From positions 29,668 to 93,667 of the forward strand of contig DGUP01000002.1 of the NCBI GenBank assembly GCA_002394685.1: a stretch of 64,000 nucleotides of DNA, given 5' to 3'. Of this stretch, positions 1-8,372 are shown in pieces. How positions within the stretch are numbered: the first letter of the stretch is position 1; each line of letters starts with the position of its first letter. Below the pieces are notes generated by a model. The model saw only the letters and a program-made list of their open reading frames with translations, was not told the origin of the DNA and did no database searches. The stretch comes from Treponema sp. UBA4307. Its GTDB lineage: Bacteria > Spirochaetota > Spirochaetia > Treponematales > Treponemataceae. Position numbers and translations under genes: made by a program.

Positions 1-125
1 CCGGGGTAAAAATCGTACAGAGAGTACGCCTGGGTAAGGGAATTGTAAGACAGCAGATGGCAGAAGCCAGGGCAAAAGCTGCAATGGAAAAAGCAAAAGC
101 ACAGGCAGCGGGAGAAACAAAATGA
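1..125 (+). CDS. rnfC: RnfC, C-terminal end (partial)
   Basis: Only the last 40 codons are inside the window, in the frame starting at base 3 and ending with TGA at 123-125. The visible tail is basic and Ala/Lys rich (repeated QMAEARAKAAME-type heptads), as is common at the C-terminus of RnfC after its ferredoxin domain. The identity rests mostly on position: it overlaps the rnfD start by ATGA and the order that follows is D-G-E-A-B, the usual rnfCDGEAB arrangement. RnfC is the NADH- and Fe-S-binding peripheral subunit. No Fe-S motif is visible in this fragment. Confidence 0.7.
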   Translation, partial: GVKIVQRVRLGKGIVRQQMAEARAKAAMEKAKAQAAGETK

Positions 126-1219
126 CAGTATTCGAAAAACTCAATCTTTCATCCAGCCCACATTTTAAGGGTCACTGGTCAACTAAAGGAATCATGATGG
201 GAGTTTTATTCTGTCTCCTTCCTGAATGTGCAGCCGGAGTTTATTTCTTTGGTGTACGTGCACTCCTTACAATTCTTATATCTGTTGTAAGCTGTGTTTT
301 ATTTGAAGCACTTTTTCAGATAATTACAAAGCAGCCTGTAGTAATTAAAAATCTTTCAGCTGCAGTAACAGGCGTTCTTCTGGCCTTAGTCCTTCCTTCA
401 ACAACTCCTGTATGGATGACCATTCTGGGAGCATTTGTTGCAGTTGTAATTGCAAAAGGACTTTTCGGAGGAATCGGTTCCAACGTATTTAACCCAGCCC
501 TTACAGGCCGAGCAGTTCTCTTTATTTCATTCCCGTCAGTTCTGGGAGCAAGCTGGTTAAACACACAGGCTTCCGTAAACAAATGGAGTCTGGCTGAATC
601 TTCACTGAACAATCTGGATGCCATTTCCAGCGCAACAGTTCTCAGTCAGGTAAAAGCCGGAACTTTTACTGGAAACAAGGAAATGTGGCTGCAGTACCTC
701 TTTGGAAACAGAAGCGGCTGTATTGGAGAAACAGCAATTGCCCTTATCATTCTTTCTTTCCTCCTTTTAGCACTGGGAAGAATTATTGACTGGCGTGCAC
801 CTCTGGGAATGGTAGCTTCTGCTGCACTTGCAACATTCATTTATTCCCTGGCAAAGAGCGGAGATGCAGCATTTGCCGGCAGTTCTGTAATTACAGCCCT
901 CCTCTCAGGCGGACTTCTCTTTGGTGCAACCTTCATGATTACAGATTACGCAACTGCTCCTGTTACAAAATGGGGACGTTTTGTATTTGGCTGCGGAGCC
1001 GGATTGATTACCTTCTTAATCAGAACATTTGGAAACTATCCGGAAGGAGTTATGTTCAGTATCCTCATAATGAATGCTGTTGCTCCTTTCCTGAACAACC
1101 TGACTGGCCGCAAATACGGTTACGGCAAAAAAGGCCACAGACGCCCTGAGCCAAGAAAGATGGTACAGGATTTCGACGTTTCTAATGCGAAAGAAATTAA
1201 AGTGGAGGAAGAAAAATGA
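122..1219 (+). CDS. rnfD: RnfD, membrane subunit of ion-translocating ferredoxin:NAD+ oxidoreductase
   Basis: A 365-residue hydrophobic protein of the NqrB/RnfD family with about nine membrane segments. Residues 169-172 (Ser-Ser-Ala-Thr, followed by VLS) match the site where flavin transferase attaches FMN to threonine, so T172 is the likely flavin ligand. The NPA-x-x-GRA segment near 124-131 is typical of the family. The soluble tail after residue 330 is charged. The start codon overlaps the rnfC stop (ATGA), and the gene ends in a 4-bp overlap with rnfG, indicating translational coupling. The Rnf complex couples electron flow from reduced ferredoxin to NAD+ to Na+ or H+ export; the sequence does not show which ion. 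Confidence 0.93.
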   Translation: MTVFEKLNLSSSPHFKGHWSTKGIMMGVLFCLLPECAAGVYFFGVRALLTILISVVSCVLFEALFQIITKQPVVIKNLSAAVTGVLLALVLPSTTPVWMTILGAFVAVVIAKGLFGGIGSNVFNPALTGRAVLFISFPSVLGASWLNTQASVNKWSLAESSLNNLDAISSATVLSQVKAGTFTGNKEMWLQYLFGNRSGCIGETAIALIILSFLLLALGRIIDWRAPLGMVASAALATFIYSLAKSGDAAFAGSSVITALLSGGLLFGATFMITDYATAPVTKWGRFVFGCGAGLITFLIRTFGNYPEGVMFSILIMNAVAPFLNNLTGRKYGYGKKGHRRPEPRKMVQDFDVSNAKEIKVEEEK

Positions 1220-1809
1220 GTGCTGCAAAACCAATGATAAAGTTAGGCCTGGTTCTGGCAGTTTATGCATTTGTTTCCTGCACAGTCCTTGCTGTAGTTA
1301 ACAATTTTACAGCTCCAAGAATCGAACTTAATCAAATTAAAAAGCGCAATATGATGATGCAGAAAATGATTCCTGAAGCTGACTCTTTTGAAAAAGTAGA
1401 AAACTTTGAGCCTTCAGGAAACCGCTCAATTACAATTGATTCCCTTTATTCCGCAGTAAAAGATGGAGAAGTAATTGGAGCAATTGTACAGGTAAGCGGA
1501 CCAACTTACGATAAAGCAACCATTGTACTTGCAATAGACAGATTCCTGACAGTTAAAGGTATGGACTTTCTTGAACTTACAGACTCTCCGGGATTTGGAA
1601 ATAAAGCAATGAAATCAGACTTCTTCCTTCCAAGCGGAAAAACTTTCTACGGACAGTTTGCAGGACTTGATTCTTCTAAAGGATTTACAGCCGGCGAAAC
1701 TTTCGATGCAATTTCCGGAGCAACAATCACTTCAAAAGGTGTTGGAGAACTCCTGAATGCCGGCACAAAAAGCATTACCGCTTACTTAAAGGAGCTTGGC
1801 AATGAATAA
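1216..1809 (+). CDS. rnfG: RnfG, FMN-carrying subunit of the Rnf complex
   Basis: 197 residues: one N-terminal membrane segment (about residues 10-30) followed by an extracytoplasmic FMN-binding domain. The S-G-A-T motif at 167-170, in the context DAISGATITSKGV, is the covalent FMN attachment site of RnfG/NqrC proteins, with T170 as the predicted ligand. It passes electrons between RnfD and the other membrane subunits. It overlaps rnfD by 4 bp (ATGA), and its last codons contain the rnfE start. Confidence 0.93.
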   Translation: MSAAKPMIKLGLVLAVYAFVSCTVLAVVNNFTAPRIELNQIKKRNMMMQKMIPEADSFEKVENFEPSGNRSITIDSLYSAVKDGEVIGAIVQVSGPTYDKATIVLAIDRFLTVKGMDFLELTDSPGFGNKAMKSDFFLPSGKTFYGQFAGLDSSKGFTAGETFDAISGATITSKGVGELLNAGTKSITAYLKELGNE

Positions 1810-2548
1810 GAAACTTTCTATTTTCACAAACGGATTTATTAGAGAAAATCCACTTCTGGTTTTAAATATTGGTTTGTGTTCATCCCTGGGTGTAACCGTT
1901 CAAATTTTCAACGGACTGGGAATGGGTATAAGCATGACTTTCGTTCTTGTAATGAGTGAAATTGTTATTTCCCTTTTCAGAAAACACATTCCTTCTTCTA
2001 TCCGTCTTCCAGTATTTATTATCATCATCGCTGCATTTACTACAATCGTTCAGATGGTGCTTAATGCATATATGGAAAGCCTTTATTCCGCACTGGGAGT
2101 CTTTCTGCCGCTGATTGTAGTAAACTGTATCATCATGGGACGTGTAGAAGCTTTTGCTTCAAAGAATAAACTTTCAGATTCAATTCTTGATGCACTGGGT
2201 ATGGGAATTGGTTACACAGCAGTTCTTGTCATCATCTCTTTTGTTCGTGAACTTTTAGGTGCAGGTACCCTGATGGATGGAACTCCTTTAAAAGTAACAA
2301 TCATCCCGGAAGCCTATAGAATCGGTCTTTTTAATTCTGCCCCAGGAGGCTTCCTTGCCTTTGGTTTTTTGGGAGCCCTGATGCAGGCAATTAAAAACAG
2401 AAAGCTTAAGATTGCAAAGAAGGATCTTAAAGCAGAAAAGGAATTTGCTAAAGAACTTGCTAATGCAAAGCCTCCTGTTGATTTAAGCAAAATTGAATCA
2501 GAAGACAAGGCTGAAGCAGAAAATAAGACACAGGAGGAAACAAAATGA
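1802..2548 (+). CDS. rnfE: RnfE, membrane subunit of the Rnf complex
   Basis: 248 residues with about six membrane helices, of the RnfE/NqrD family (N-terminal FTNGFIRENPLLVLNIGLC segment, central VVNCIIMGR motif). I chose the ATG at 1802, which lies inside the last codons of rnfG and has an AAGGAG ribosome-binding site at good spacing; a TTG six bases upstream sits too close to that site. The C-terminal 45 residues form a charged Lys/Glu-rich cytoplasmic tail longer than is typical. It couples to rnfA by an ATGA overlap. RnfA and RnfE are paralogous and form the inverted membrane core of the complex. Confidence 0.92.
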   Translation: MNKKLSIFTNGFIRENPLLVLNIGLCSSLGVTVQIFNGLGMGISMTFVLVMSEIVISLFRKHIPSSIRLPVFIIIIAAFTTIVQMVLNAYMESLYSALGVFLPLIVVNCIIMGRVEAFASKNKLSDSILDALGMGIGYTAVLVIISFVRELLGAGTLMDGTPLKVTIIPEAYRIGLFNSAPGGFLAFGFLGALMQAIKNRKLKIAKKDLKAEKEFAKELANAKPPVDLSKIESEDKAEAENKTQEETK

Positions 2549-3123
2549 GTGACCTTCTTTCAATCTTTATAAAATCAGCTATTGTAGATAACGTTGTCTT
2601 TATTCAATACCTGGCTATTTGTCCTTTTATCGGTATGACAAGCGACACTCAGAAAGCCACAGGAATGAGTCTTGCAACAACTTTCGTAATTATTCTGGCT
2701 ACAGCAGTAACCTGGCCTCTTTACAAGTTTATCCTTGTTCCTCTTCATATTGAATTTCTGAGGACACTGATTTTTATTCTTGTAATTGCATCCCTGGTAC
2801 AGCTGGTAGAATTCTATCTCAAGAAATCTTCTCCAGCCCTCTACTCTTCAATGGGTGTTTACCTTGCCCTTATTACAACAAACTGTGCCGTACTTGGTGT
2901 AACAATCAAGTGCATTGACAAGAGTTACAACTATGGAGAAAGCCTTATCTACGCTCTTGGTGCAGCAATAGGCTTTTTGCTCAGTATGGTAATTATGTCA
3001 GCCGTAAGAAGCAGGATTAAAACAGCAAAGCTTCCAAAAGCATTTACTGGAGTACCTATTCTGTATGTGGCTGCAGGACTCCTCAGTCTTGCATTTTTAG
3101 GTTTCAGCGGACTTATTAAATAA
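2545..3123 (+). CDS. rnfA: RnfA, membrane subunit of the Rnf complex
   Basis: 192 residues, six predicted membrane helices, RnfA/NqrE family. The near N-terminal segment DNVVFIQYLAICPFIGM and the ITTNCAVLG motif carry the two conserved cysteines that, in characterised homologues, bind an intramembrane [2Fe-2S] cluster together with the RnfE cysteines. The start overlaps the rnfE stop (ATGA). The stop is nine bases before rnfB, so the whole set is one transcriptional unit. Confidence 0.94.
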   Translation: MSDLLSIFIKSAIVDNVVFIQYLAICPFIGMTSDTQKATGMSLATTFVIILATAVTWPLYKFILVPLHIEFLRTLIFILVIASLVQLVEFYLKKSSPALYSSMGVYLALITTNCAVLGVTIKCIDKSYNYGESLIYALGAAIGFLLSMVIMSAVRSRIKTAKLPKAFTGVPILYVAAGLLSLAFLGFSGLIK

Positions 3124-3132
3124 GGGTGAACT

Positions 3133-3942
3133 ATGAAAACAATTCTTTTTACAGGTCTGGTCGCCCTTGGGGTGGCATTCATATTAGGTCTTTTACTGGG
3201 TCTCTTTAAGAAGATTTTTGCAGTAGAAGTTGATGAAAAAGTTCAGCAGGTAAGGGACATTCTTCCTGGAGCAAACTGCGGTGGCTGTGGATTCCCTGGA
3301 TGTGACGGATTTGCAGCAGCTGTTTGTAAGGGTGAAGCTCCTGCGGGAGGCTGTTCTGCCGGTGGTGCAGATGTTGCAGCTAAAATAGGAAAGGTACTTG
3401 GACAGCAGGTTTCCGTAGAAAGAAAAGTTGCTCTTCTGACCTGCAAAGGTACAAAGGAATGTGCAAAGGCTCGTCCAAATTACATTGGCATTAAAAGTTG
3501 TAAGGCAGTTGCACTTGCAGCAAACAACACAAAACTTTGTTCTTTCGGCTGTATTGGTTTAGGAGATTGTGTAAAGGTTTGTAAATTCGGAGCCCTTTCC
3601 CTGGGTGAAGACGGCCTTCCAAAAGTTGATTACAGCAAGTGTACAGGTTGTGGTGCCTGTGTAAACGCTTGTCCAAAACATCTTTTCAATCTGATAAATG
3701 CAAATCTGAAAGGTGCAGTTGCCCTCTGTTCAAATCACAGTGACAACAAACCTCAGATTAAGAAAGATTGTTCTGCAGGATGTTTCAAATGCGGTCTTTG
3801 TGCAAAAAAATGTCCTAAGGAAGCAATTGATATATCAGGTGGAATTCCTAAGATTGATTATGAAAAATGTATCAGTTGTAAACTTTGCGTAAAGGCATGT
3901 CCTGACCAGGTAATTGTTATGCTGCAGGATATTATAAAATAA
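3133..3942 (+). CDS. rnfB: RnfB, ferredoxin-accepting Fe-S subunit of the Rnf complex
   Basis: 269 residues. A membrane anchor (residues 5-30) is followed by the RnfB cluster motif C49-x2-C52-x4-C57-x16-C74. A cysteine-rich middle comes next, then ferredoxin-type 4Fe-4S motifs of the CxxCxxCxxxCP kind (CTGCGACVNACP, CFKCGLCAKKCP, CISCKLCVKACP). It is the entry point for electrons from reduced ferredoxin. It is the last gene of the operon; a clear rho-independent terminator follows at 3997-4031. The length fits clostridial-type RnfB, and nothing looks truncated. Confidence 0.94.
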   Translation: MKTILFTGLVALGVAFILGLLLGLFKKIFAVEVDEKVQQVRDILPGANCGGCGFPGCDGFAAAVCKGEAPAGGCSAGGADVAAKIGKVLGQQVSVERKVALLTCKGTKECAKARPNYIGIKSCKAVALAANNTKLCSFGCIGLGDCVKVCKFGALSLGEDGLPKVDYSKCTGCGACVNACPKHLFNLINANLKGAVALCSNHSDNKPQIKKDCSAGCFKCGLCAKKCPKEAIDISGGIPKIDYEKCISCKLCVKACPDQVIVMLQDIIK

Positions 3943-3948
3943 AAATTA

Positions 3949-3981
3949 ACCTGTCCAGAAAATTCTGCTTTCTGAACAGGT
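3949..3981 (+). other. Stem-loop just after rnfB
   Basis: ACCTGT-x-CAGAAA pairs with TTTCTG-x-ACAGGT around a short loop, seven bases after the rnfB stop. It lacks a T-run, so it may be a 3' stabilising or processing hairpin upstream of the true terminator. Confidence 0.5.
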
Positions 3982-3996
3982 CTATTCAAGATACCG

Positions 3997-4031
3997 ACAG
4001 TTCGGAAAGAAACATTCCGAACTGTTTTTTT
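3997..4031 (+). terminator. Rho-independent terminator of the rnf operon
   Basis: An 11-bp perfect stem (ACAGTTCGGAA / TTCCGAACTGT) with a 7-base loop, followed by a run of T. It lies between rnfB and the convergent gene ending at 4050. Confidence 0.85.
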
Positions 4032-4049
4032 TATTTATAAAGTGAGGGT

Positions 4050-4451
4050 CTAGTTTCCAAACAAACGCCTCGTCACTATCCTTGTTTTAATGTTTAAATC
4101 AAAGATCTGGTTACCTTCATTAATAATACGAATAGTATTGTTATCCAGCAGTTCCATACTTTTTATAAAGACCCACTGTACATCAGTTTCCATAAATGGA
4201 ATGTAGACATTTTTGTAAAGAGTGATTCTCCTTACAATTACTCCTGTTTTTATATTTTTTATAATCACTACACCTTTGCCGCTAAAAAGTCCTCCACAAT
4301 AATCAGCAGAGTATTCATATCCATTATGAATTATTGGAGAAACTTCCGGAGGTGCGGATCTCTTGGCAAAAGCTGATGAAAGAGAAAGAAAAAAAAAGCA
4401 TATCAGAAAAAAGTATTTTATTTTAATATCAGATCTGAAAAAACAAGTCAT
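4050..4451 (-). CDS. Small exported protein of unknown function
   Basis: 133 residues. An N-terminal basic stretch and a hydrophobic core (IKYFFLICFFFLSLSSAFA) form a signal peptide with a probable type I cleavage after AFA. The mature part is beta-rich and repeats short V-x-I/N-x-I-K-T-G-like strands, suggesting a small beta-sandwich. The start has GAGG eight bases upstream. It begins 11 bases after the neighbouring lipoprotein gene and is probably co-transcribed with it. I do not recognise the family. Confidence 0.65.
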   Translation of the reverse strand: MTCFFRSDIKIKYFFLICFFFLSLSSAFAKRSAPPEVSPIIHNGYEYSADYCGGLFSGKGVVIIKNIKTGVIVRRITLYKNVYIPFMETDVQWVFIKSMELLDNNTIRIINEGNQIFDLNIKTRIVTRRLFGN

Positions 4452-4462
4452 TTATATCTTCC

Positions 4463-4975
4463 TCAATTTTCCCGAATTTTATCCTTATATCTGATTTCAT
4501 TTTTTCCGTCTTGATATAAATCTAACATATAGCCCTTTTCATCATTAAAAATGATTTGTTTTTGTGAATACAATTTGTCTTCTTCATCAGGAAGCACATT
4601 TGTTATTTCAGAGTAAGCAGAGGTCTGAACAATAAAGGAGGTACTTCCGTCTTTATATAAATTCAAGGCTGAGTTAAAATCTTTTTTGTCATCAAGAAGT
4701 TGATAAGCAACAAGACCTTCTTCTTCTGTAGAATTAATCTGGCAGATAACATCATCATTATTTTCCAGTTTGAAATTTGTGCCGTTATTTTCCCAGTATA
4801 AGATGACTGTATTTGTACCATTACAGATTTTTACTGTATGAATATTAAGTGAATCTGGATCCATATAGTATTGAATACTGCAGTTTTCATTTATAGAAAT
4901 TGATTTATCCCTACTGCAGGCAGAAAAGAAAAACGGCAAAATTAAAAGCAAAACAATTATGGATTTTTTTTTCAT
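4463..4975 (-). CDS. Putative lipoprotein of unknown function
   Basis: 170 residues starting with a lipoprotein signal; the lipobox FFSAC places the lipidated cysteine at residue 20. The mature part is acidic with many Asn and short beta-strand patterns, and its sequence ends DLYQDGKNEIRYKDKIR. GGAG lies seven bases before the ATG. It is the first gene of a two-gene unit with the exported protein at 4050-4451. No recognised domain; function unknown. Confidence 0.7.
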   Translation of the reverse strand: MKKKSIIVLLLILPFFFSACSRDKSISINENCSIQYYMDPDSLNIHTVKICNGTNTVILYWENNGTNFKLENNDDVICQINSTEEEGLVAYQLLDDKKDFNSALNLYKDGSTSFIVQTSAYSEITNVLPDEEDKLYSQKQIIFNDEKGYMLDLYQDGKNEIRYKDKIREN

Positions 4976-5065
4976 TTTTTACTCCAAATATTTTTTTTAT
5001 ACATACTTTCTGTATAAGGTTTCTGTTTACGTTAAACACAGTCATATAAAGATTAGGGTACATCT

Positions 5066-5119
5066 AAAAAAATCAGCCGGCAACATCTGAGCATTAAGAT
5101 TCTGCGCTGCCCGGCTGAC
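5066..5119 (-). terminator. Terminator of the chemoreceptor gene
   Basis: Read on the minus strand, TCAGCCGGGCA pairs with TGCCGGCTGA across a 25-base loop and is followed by seven T residues, directly downstream of the stop at 5128. Confidence 0.8.
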
Positions 5120-5127
5120 TTTACTCA

Positions 5128-7137
5128 TTAAATCTTAAACTGTCCAATATTGGAATCGATATCTGTAACACAATCGTCAAGATTATCATCAAGTAAAGTT
5201 ATATCCTTAATTGATTTTCCAATATTTGAAACAGCATTATTCATTTCCTGGGAAGATGCCCTGAACTCCTGCTGAGTTTCTTCAAGTTTCTTAACAATAC
5301 TGAGAATGTTCTGGGATGCCATATGCATTTCATCAGAAGAGCCCTTTACTTCAGAAGTTGAAGTATTCATTTCGCCCAAAGCAGCAAGCACTTGTTTTGA
5401 ACCTTCCTGCTGCTCTTCCATTGCAGACCTGATCTGATTTACCAGCTGGGTAGTTGTCTGAATTTCATTATTGATTGTATCAAAAGCCTCTGAAGATTCA
5501 CCGGAAGCATCAACAACCATAGAAATACTGTCAGTAATTTCCTTTAACTGATTTCCAATTGCATCTGACTGCTCAGAAGAAGTTTCTGCCAGTTTACGAA
5601 TTTCATCAGCAACTACAGCAAAGCCTTTTCCTGCTTCTCCTGCGTGGGCTGCTTCAATTGCCGCATTCATGGCAAGCAGGTTTGTCTGTTCAGCAATAGC
5701 AGCAATAGTATCGTTTGCATTTACCAGTACAACAGATGATTCTGAAATCTTTGTTAAAAGAGAACTTACAACATTATTTTTGTCAGTTCCAATTTCAGTT
5801 GCCTGAGAAAGATTTTCAAATTCCCTGGCCATTGATTCAACTGAAGAAGTAACAGAATTAATATTTCCAACCATTTCTTCAATGGAAGCAGAAGCCTGTG
5901 TAATGGAAGAAGACTGTCCTTCAATCATTGAATTCAAATTATCGATATTAGCAGAAATCTGTGTAACTGCACTTGAGGTGGAATTAATTGCGTCCTGCTG
6001 CACTCCAAATACCTTGTTGGAAACATCCATGGACTTGTTGATTTCCTGCAGGTTTCTGTTTGTTTCTCCAACCTTTTCCTTAAGATTTACCGCAGCCATT
6101 TCCAGAGTATTTTTTGATTGATTTATTTTTTTCACCGTTGAATGAATCTGTTCAATAAAATCATTAATTGAAGAAAGAATATCCTGCAGCTGATCTTTGC
6201 GTTTAATTTCAAAACGGCTGGTTAAATCCTTATCACCTGAATTCAAATTAACCATCTGCTTTTTAACTTTATTAATCTGAGAAAAGATTATGGCAACAAC
6301 TATAACAACAAAGATCTGAATTATAATAATCACAGGAATGGAAGTTGTAATAACTCTGTTTGTAAGAGTATAAACTGGCATACTGACTTCTTTGTTACTG
6401 ATTGCAGTATAAACCATGTAAGACTGATTCTTTATCTGAATATTTTCTTTTATAACAGTTTCTCTTTCATAGTCCGGCAGTGATCCAACTAAAAAAACTG
6501 ACCCATCCCCATTGTTTTCCTGAATGCAGACATGACCTGAATTATAAAACTTAATATCAAAAGCGTTACGAAGAACCTTTGGTTCCAGGAATCCAACAAA
6601 AACACCTTTTTTAGTTTCCCTGGTATTTTTATCCTTATAGCTGAAACCCTTCATAATTGGAATAGCTTCCACACCACGGTTATTCACGTAAAGGCTTCCA
6701 ACAAAAATATCCGTTCCCTTAAGATGCTCTTTGTAATATTCACGATTTCTGATATCAGAACTTCCATTATAGCCGCTGCTTGAAGAATAAGTTCCCACAC
6801 CCCCGTCTTCATCAAAAGCAACCATAACGTAATTGTATTCGTCTGGAATATCCTTTTCCATAAGATATGAAACAATTGACTCTCTGGTATCTTCTTCATC
6901 AACAAGAGTTTCCTGATAATTCTCAAGCATTATGATTTTATCATTAAACCACTGGTTAACTGAGGCCTCAATTAAATCTGCATTGGTCTGCAGGGAACCT
7001 TCAAATATTTCCCTGACAGGTTTTCGTACTGAATGAATACAGTAGCCTAAAATTGCTGCAAGAAGTGGAAAAATAACGGCAAAGGAAAGCATGCCGTACC
7101 TGAATAAGAGATTTACTTTTTTAAGCTTAGTCTGCAC
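5128..7137 (-). CDS. Methyl-accepting chemotaxis protein with periplasmic dCache-like sensor
   Basis: 669 residues. Membrane segment 1 is near residues 12-34, then a periplasmic region of about 230 residues carrying the dCache-type R-x-REYYKEH segment, then membrane segment 2 near 265-290. A HAMP-like linker and a long coiled-coil signalling domain follow, with the conserved hairpin tip (EQTNLLAMNAAIEAAHAGE, then GKGFAVVADEIRKLAE). It senses an unknown small molecule and controls CheA at the receptor array. The start is GTG, with GGGGG six bases upstream. A TATAAT-like -10 lies about 60 bases upstream, and the ncRNA at 7281-7394 ends just before this leader. Confidence 0.93.
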   Translation of the reverse strand: MQTKLKKVNLLFRYGMLSFAVIFPLLAAILGYCIHSVRKPVREIFEGSLQTNADLIEASVNQWFNDKIIMLENYQETLVDEEDTRESIVSYLMEKDIPDEYNYVMVAFDEDGGVGTYSSSSGYNGSSDIRNREYYKEHLKGTDIFVGSLYVNNRGVEAIPIMKGFSYKDKNTRETKKGVFVGFLEPKVLRNAFDIKFYNSGHVCIQENNGDGSVFLVGSLPDYERETVIKENIQIKNQSYMVYTAISNKEVSMPVYTLTNRVITTSIPVIIIIQIFVVIVVAIIFSQINKVKKQMVNLNSGDKDLTSRFEIKRKDQLQDILSSINDFIEQIHSTVKKINQSKNTLEMAAVNLKEKVGETNRNLQEINKSMDVSNKVFGVQQDAINSTSSAVTQISANIDNLNSMIEGQSSSITQASASIEEMVGNINSVTSSVESMAREFENLSQATEIGTDKNNVVSSLLTKISESSVVLVNANDTIAAIAEQTNLLAMNAAIEAAHAGEAGKGFAVVADEIRKLAETSSEQSDAIGNQLKEITDSISMVVDASGESSEAFDTINNEIQTTTQLVNQIRSAMEEQQEGSKQVLAALGEMNTSTSEVKGSSDEMHMASQNILSIVKKLEETQQEFRASSQEMNNAVSNIGKSIKDITLLDDNLDDCVTDIDSNIGQFKI

Positions 7138-7280
7138 AAAATTGCCCCCGATCTTTTTGTAATAGATTACATTTTATCAAAATATCATTCTTATGCAAGA
7201 ATATCATTATTATACACTATTTATTCGTATAGTTAATTAAAAATGATTAAAAATTATTCTTTTACAGGATTTTTTAAAAA

Positions 7281-7308
7281 CCAAAAACCCCGCCTTTTAT
7301 AGCGGGGC
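7281..7308 (-). terminator. Terminator of the small RNA
   Basis: Minus-strand GCCCCGC and GCGGGG form a 6-bp GC stem with an 8-base loop followed by TTTTT. It separates the RNA gene from the leader of the downstream chemoreceptor. Confidence 0.75.
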
Positions 7309-7394
7309 TCCTGTACGAAAGAATCACTGCCCGGTTAGTTGGATTTGGGCTTGTGTTCTTCAATCCGATAATCACGACCGGATAATAATTGTAT
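7281..7394 (-). ncRNA. Probable free-standing structured small RNA of unknown family
   Basis: No open reading frame is visible, yet the stretch has a complete gene architecture on the minus strand. A near-consensus promoter (TTGACA, 17 bases, TATTAT) predicts a start near 7394. A small hairpin ATCCG/CGGAT follows. Next is a long imperfect stem in which GAAGAA-CAC pairs with GTG-ATTCTTTC around an inner GCCC/GGGC, and then a GC-rich terminator (CCCCGC/GCGGGG plus five T). The length is about 110 nt. I saw no SRP, tmRNA, 6S or known riboswitch signature. It lies directly upstream of the chemoreceptor gene, so it could act in cis or in trans. Confidence 0.6.
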
Positions 7395-7400
7395 GATTTA

Positions 7401-7429
7401 ATAATACAGGCAGAATTCTCACTTGTCAA
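7401..7429 (-). promoter_or_regulatory. Strong sigma-70-type promoter of the small RNA
   Basis: -35 TTGACA at 7424-7429 and -10 TATTAT at 7401-7406, separated by exactly 17 bases. This is the closest match to consensus that I saw in the window, which supports an abundant transcript. Confidence 0.75.
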
Positions 7430-7590
7430 ATAATTTTTTAGCTTTTTGTGAATATTAAAAAATCCATTTTCTGGGCAGCCATAAAATTTTTGTGATTAAT
7501 TTTTTTTCCTGCACAGGGTATTTTTCACTTCTTCTTCAACTTATAAATTGAAGTATGTTGCAGCTGTAAGCATCTGGCCATAAAAAAGAC

Positions 7591-7626
7591 AAAAAAAAGG
7601 AGTCAACTAGACGTATTGTTGACTCC
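7591..7626 (-). terminator. Terminator of the tRNA-Leu gene
   Basis: Minus-strand GGAGTCAAC and GTTGACTCC pair over a 10-base loop and are followed by eight T residues, nine bases downstream of the tRNA 3' end. Confidence 0.85.
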
Positions 7627-7634
7627 TCAAAACA

Positions 7635-7720
7635 TGCCCGGAACCAGAATCGAACTGGCACGATATTTAACTATCGAGGGATTTTAAGTCCCTTGCGTCT
7701 ACCAATTCCGCCATCCGGGC
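7635..7720 (-). tRNA. tRNA-Leu (UAA)
   Basis: 86 nt on the minus strand. The acceptor stem is GCCCGGA/TCCGGGC with A as discriminator. The D-arm has the leucine-type GGAATTGGTAGACGC. The anticodon stem AGGGA/TCCCT encloses the loop CTTAAAA, giving anticodon UAA. There is a long variable arm, as in class II tRNAs, and a TTCGATTC T-loop. CCA is not encoded (the next bases are TGTT). A terminator follows, so it is a single-tRNA transcript or the end of one. Confidence 0.96.
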
Positions 7721-7788
7721 AAGTGGTAAAATAATATATTATTTAAGATATTTTATCAAGTGCGGAAACCAATAAATATATTTACATT

Positions 7789-8244
7789 TTATAAAGCAAT
7801 CCTCACACCTTTTTCTTTCAGCAGATCGACCAGTTCATTAAAGGAATTATCAGACCTGACAGAAGGAATGTCTACCTGAACAGACTTTCCATCCTTACAG
7901 TGAATTACCCAGTAGATTGTTTGACTTAATTTTGAAGTAGGAGTACTTTTTCGTTTTTCAATCAGTTCAATTTCATTGTAGAAGAATTTATAACTTTTAA
8001 AGTGTGAATAAAAAATGATTTTCTCCTCATCATATAAAGTTCGGTTAGTCATATTCTGTAGAGCCCCGAGAACAAAAGTCATAACTCCAAGAGCAAAAAA
8101 ACCTGAAAACATTATTTTACCTGCTGTAGAAATATTAGGACTTTTTAATATTATGTAAATGAGGACGAACATCAAAAGACAGAATAAGGAAATAATAACA
8201 GACAAAACTGTATTTATGGATTTTGAACTTTCTATACTTTTCAT
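7789..8244 (-). CDS. Small membrane protein with PH-like cytoplasmic domain
   Basis: 151 residues: two hydrophobic segments near 13-35 and 42-65, then about 80 soluble residues with the pattern EKIIFYSHFKSYKFFYNEIE, resembling bacterial PH-like domains that follow two membrane helices. AGGAAAG precedes the ATG. It stands alone between the gatA terminator and the tRNA. The family assignment is by pattern only; function unknown. Confidence 0.65.
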   Translation of the reverse strand: MKSIESSKSINTVLSVIISLFCLLMFVLIYIILKSPNISTAGKIMFSGFFALGVMTFVLGALQNMTNRTLYDEEKIIFYSHFKSYKFFYNEIELIEKRKSTPTSKLSQTIYWVIHCKDGKSVQVDIPSVRSDNSFNELVDLLKEKGVRIAL

Positions 8245-8304
8245 AGACTTTCCTTTTTTTAAATTATAACACGGATATTTTCAGCAGACCATAAAAAAGG
8301 AAAA

Positions 8305-8344
8305 CAAAAAAAAGCACCTCAAAATCATAAGACTTTGAAGTGCC
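8305..8344 (-). terminator. Terminator of gatCA
   Basis: Minus strand: GCACTTCAAA pairs imperfectly with TTTGAGGTGC and is followed by eight T residues, about 30 bases beyond the gatA stop. Confidence 0.8.
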
Positions 8345-8372
8345 TTCCATGACATATCTGTCAGTTTATTTT

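Noticed and set aside
7281..7394. Assignment of the small RNA as SRP RNA, tmRNA, 6S RNA or a known riboswitch
   Set aside because: I could not find the SRP domain IV motif, a tRNA-like domain, a long 6S-type open bubble or any riboswitch core; it is left as unknown.
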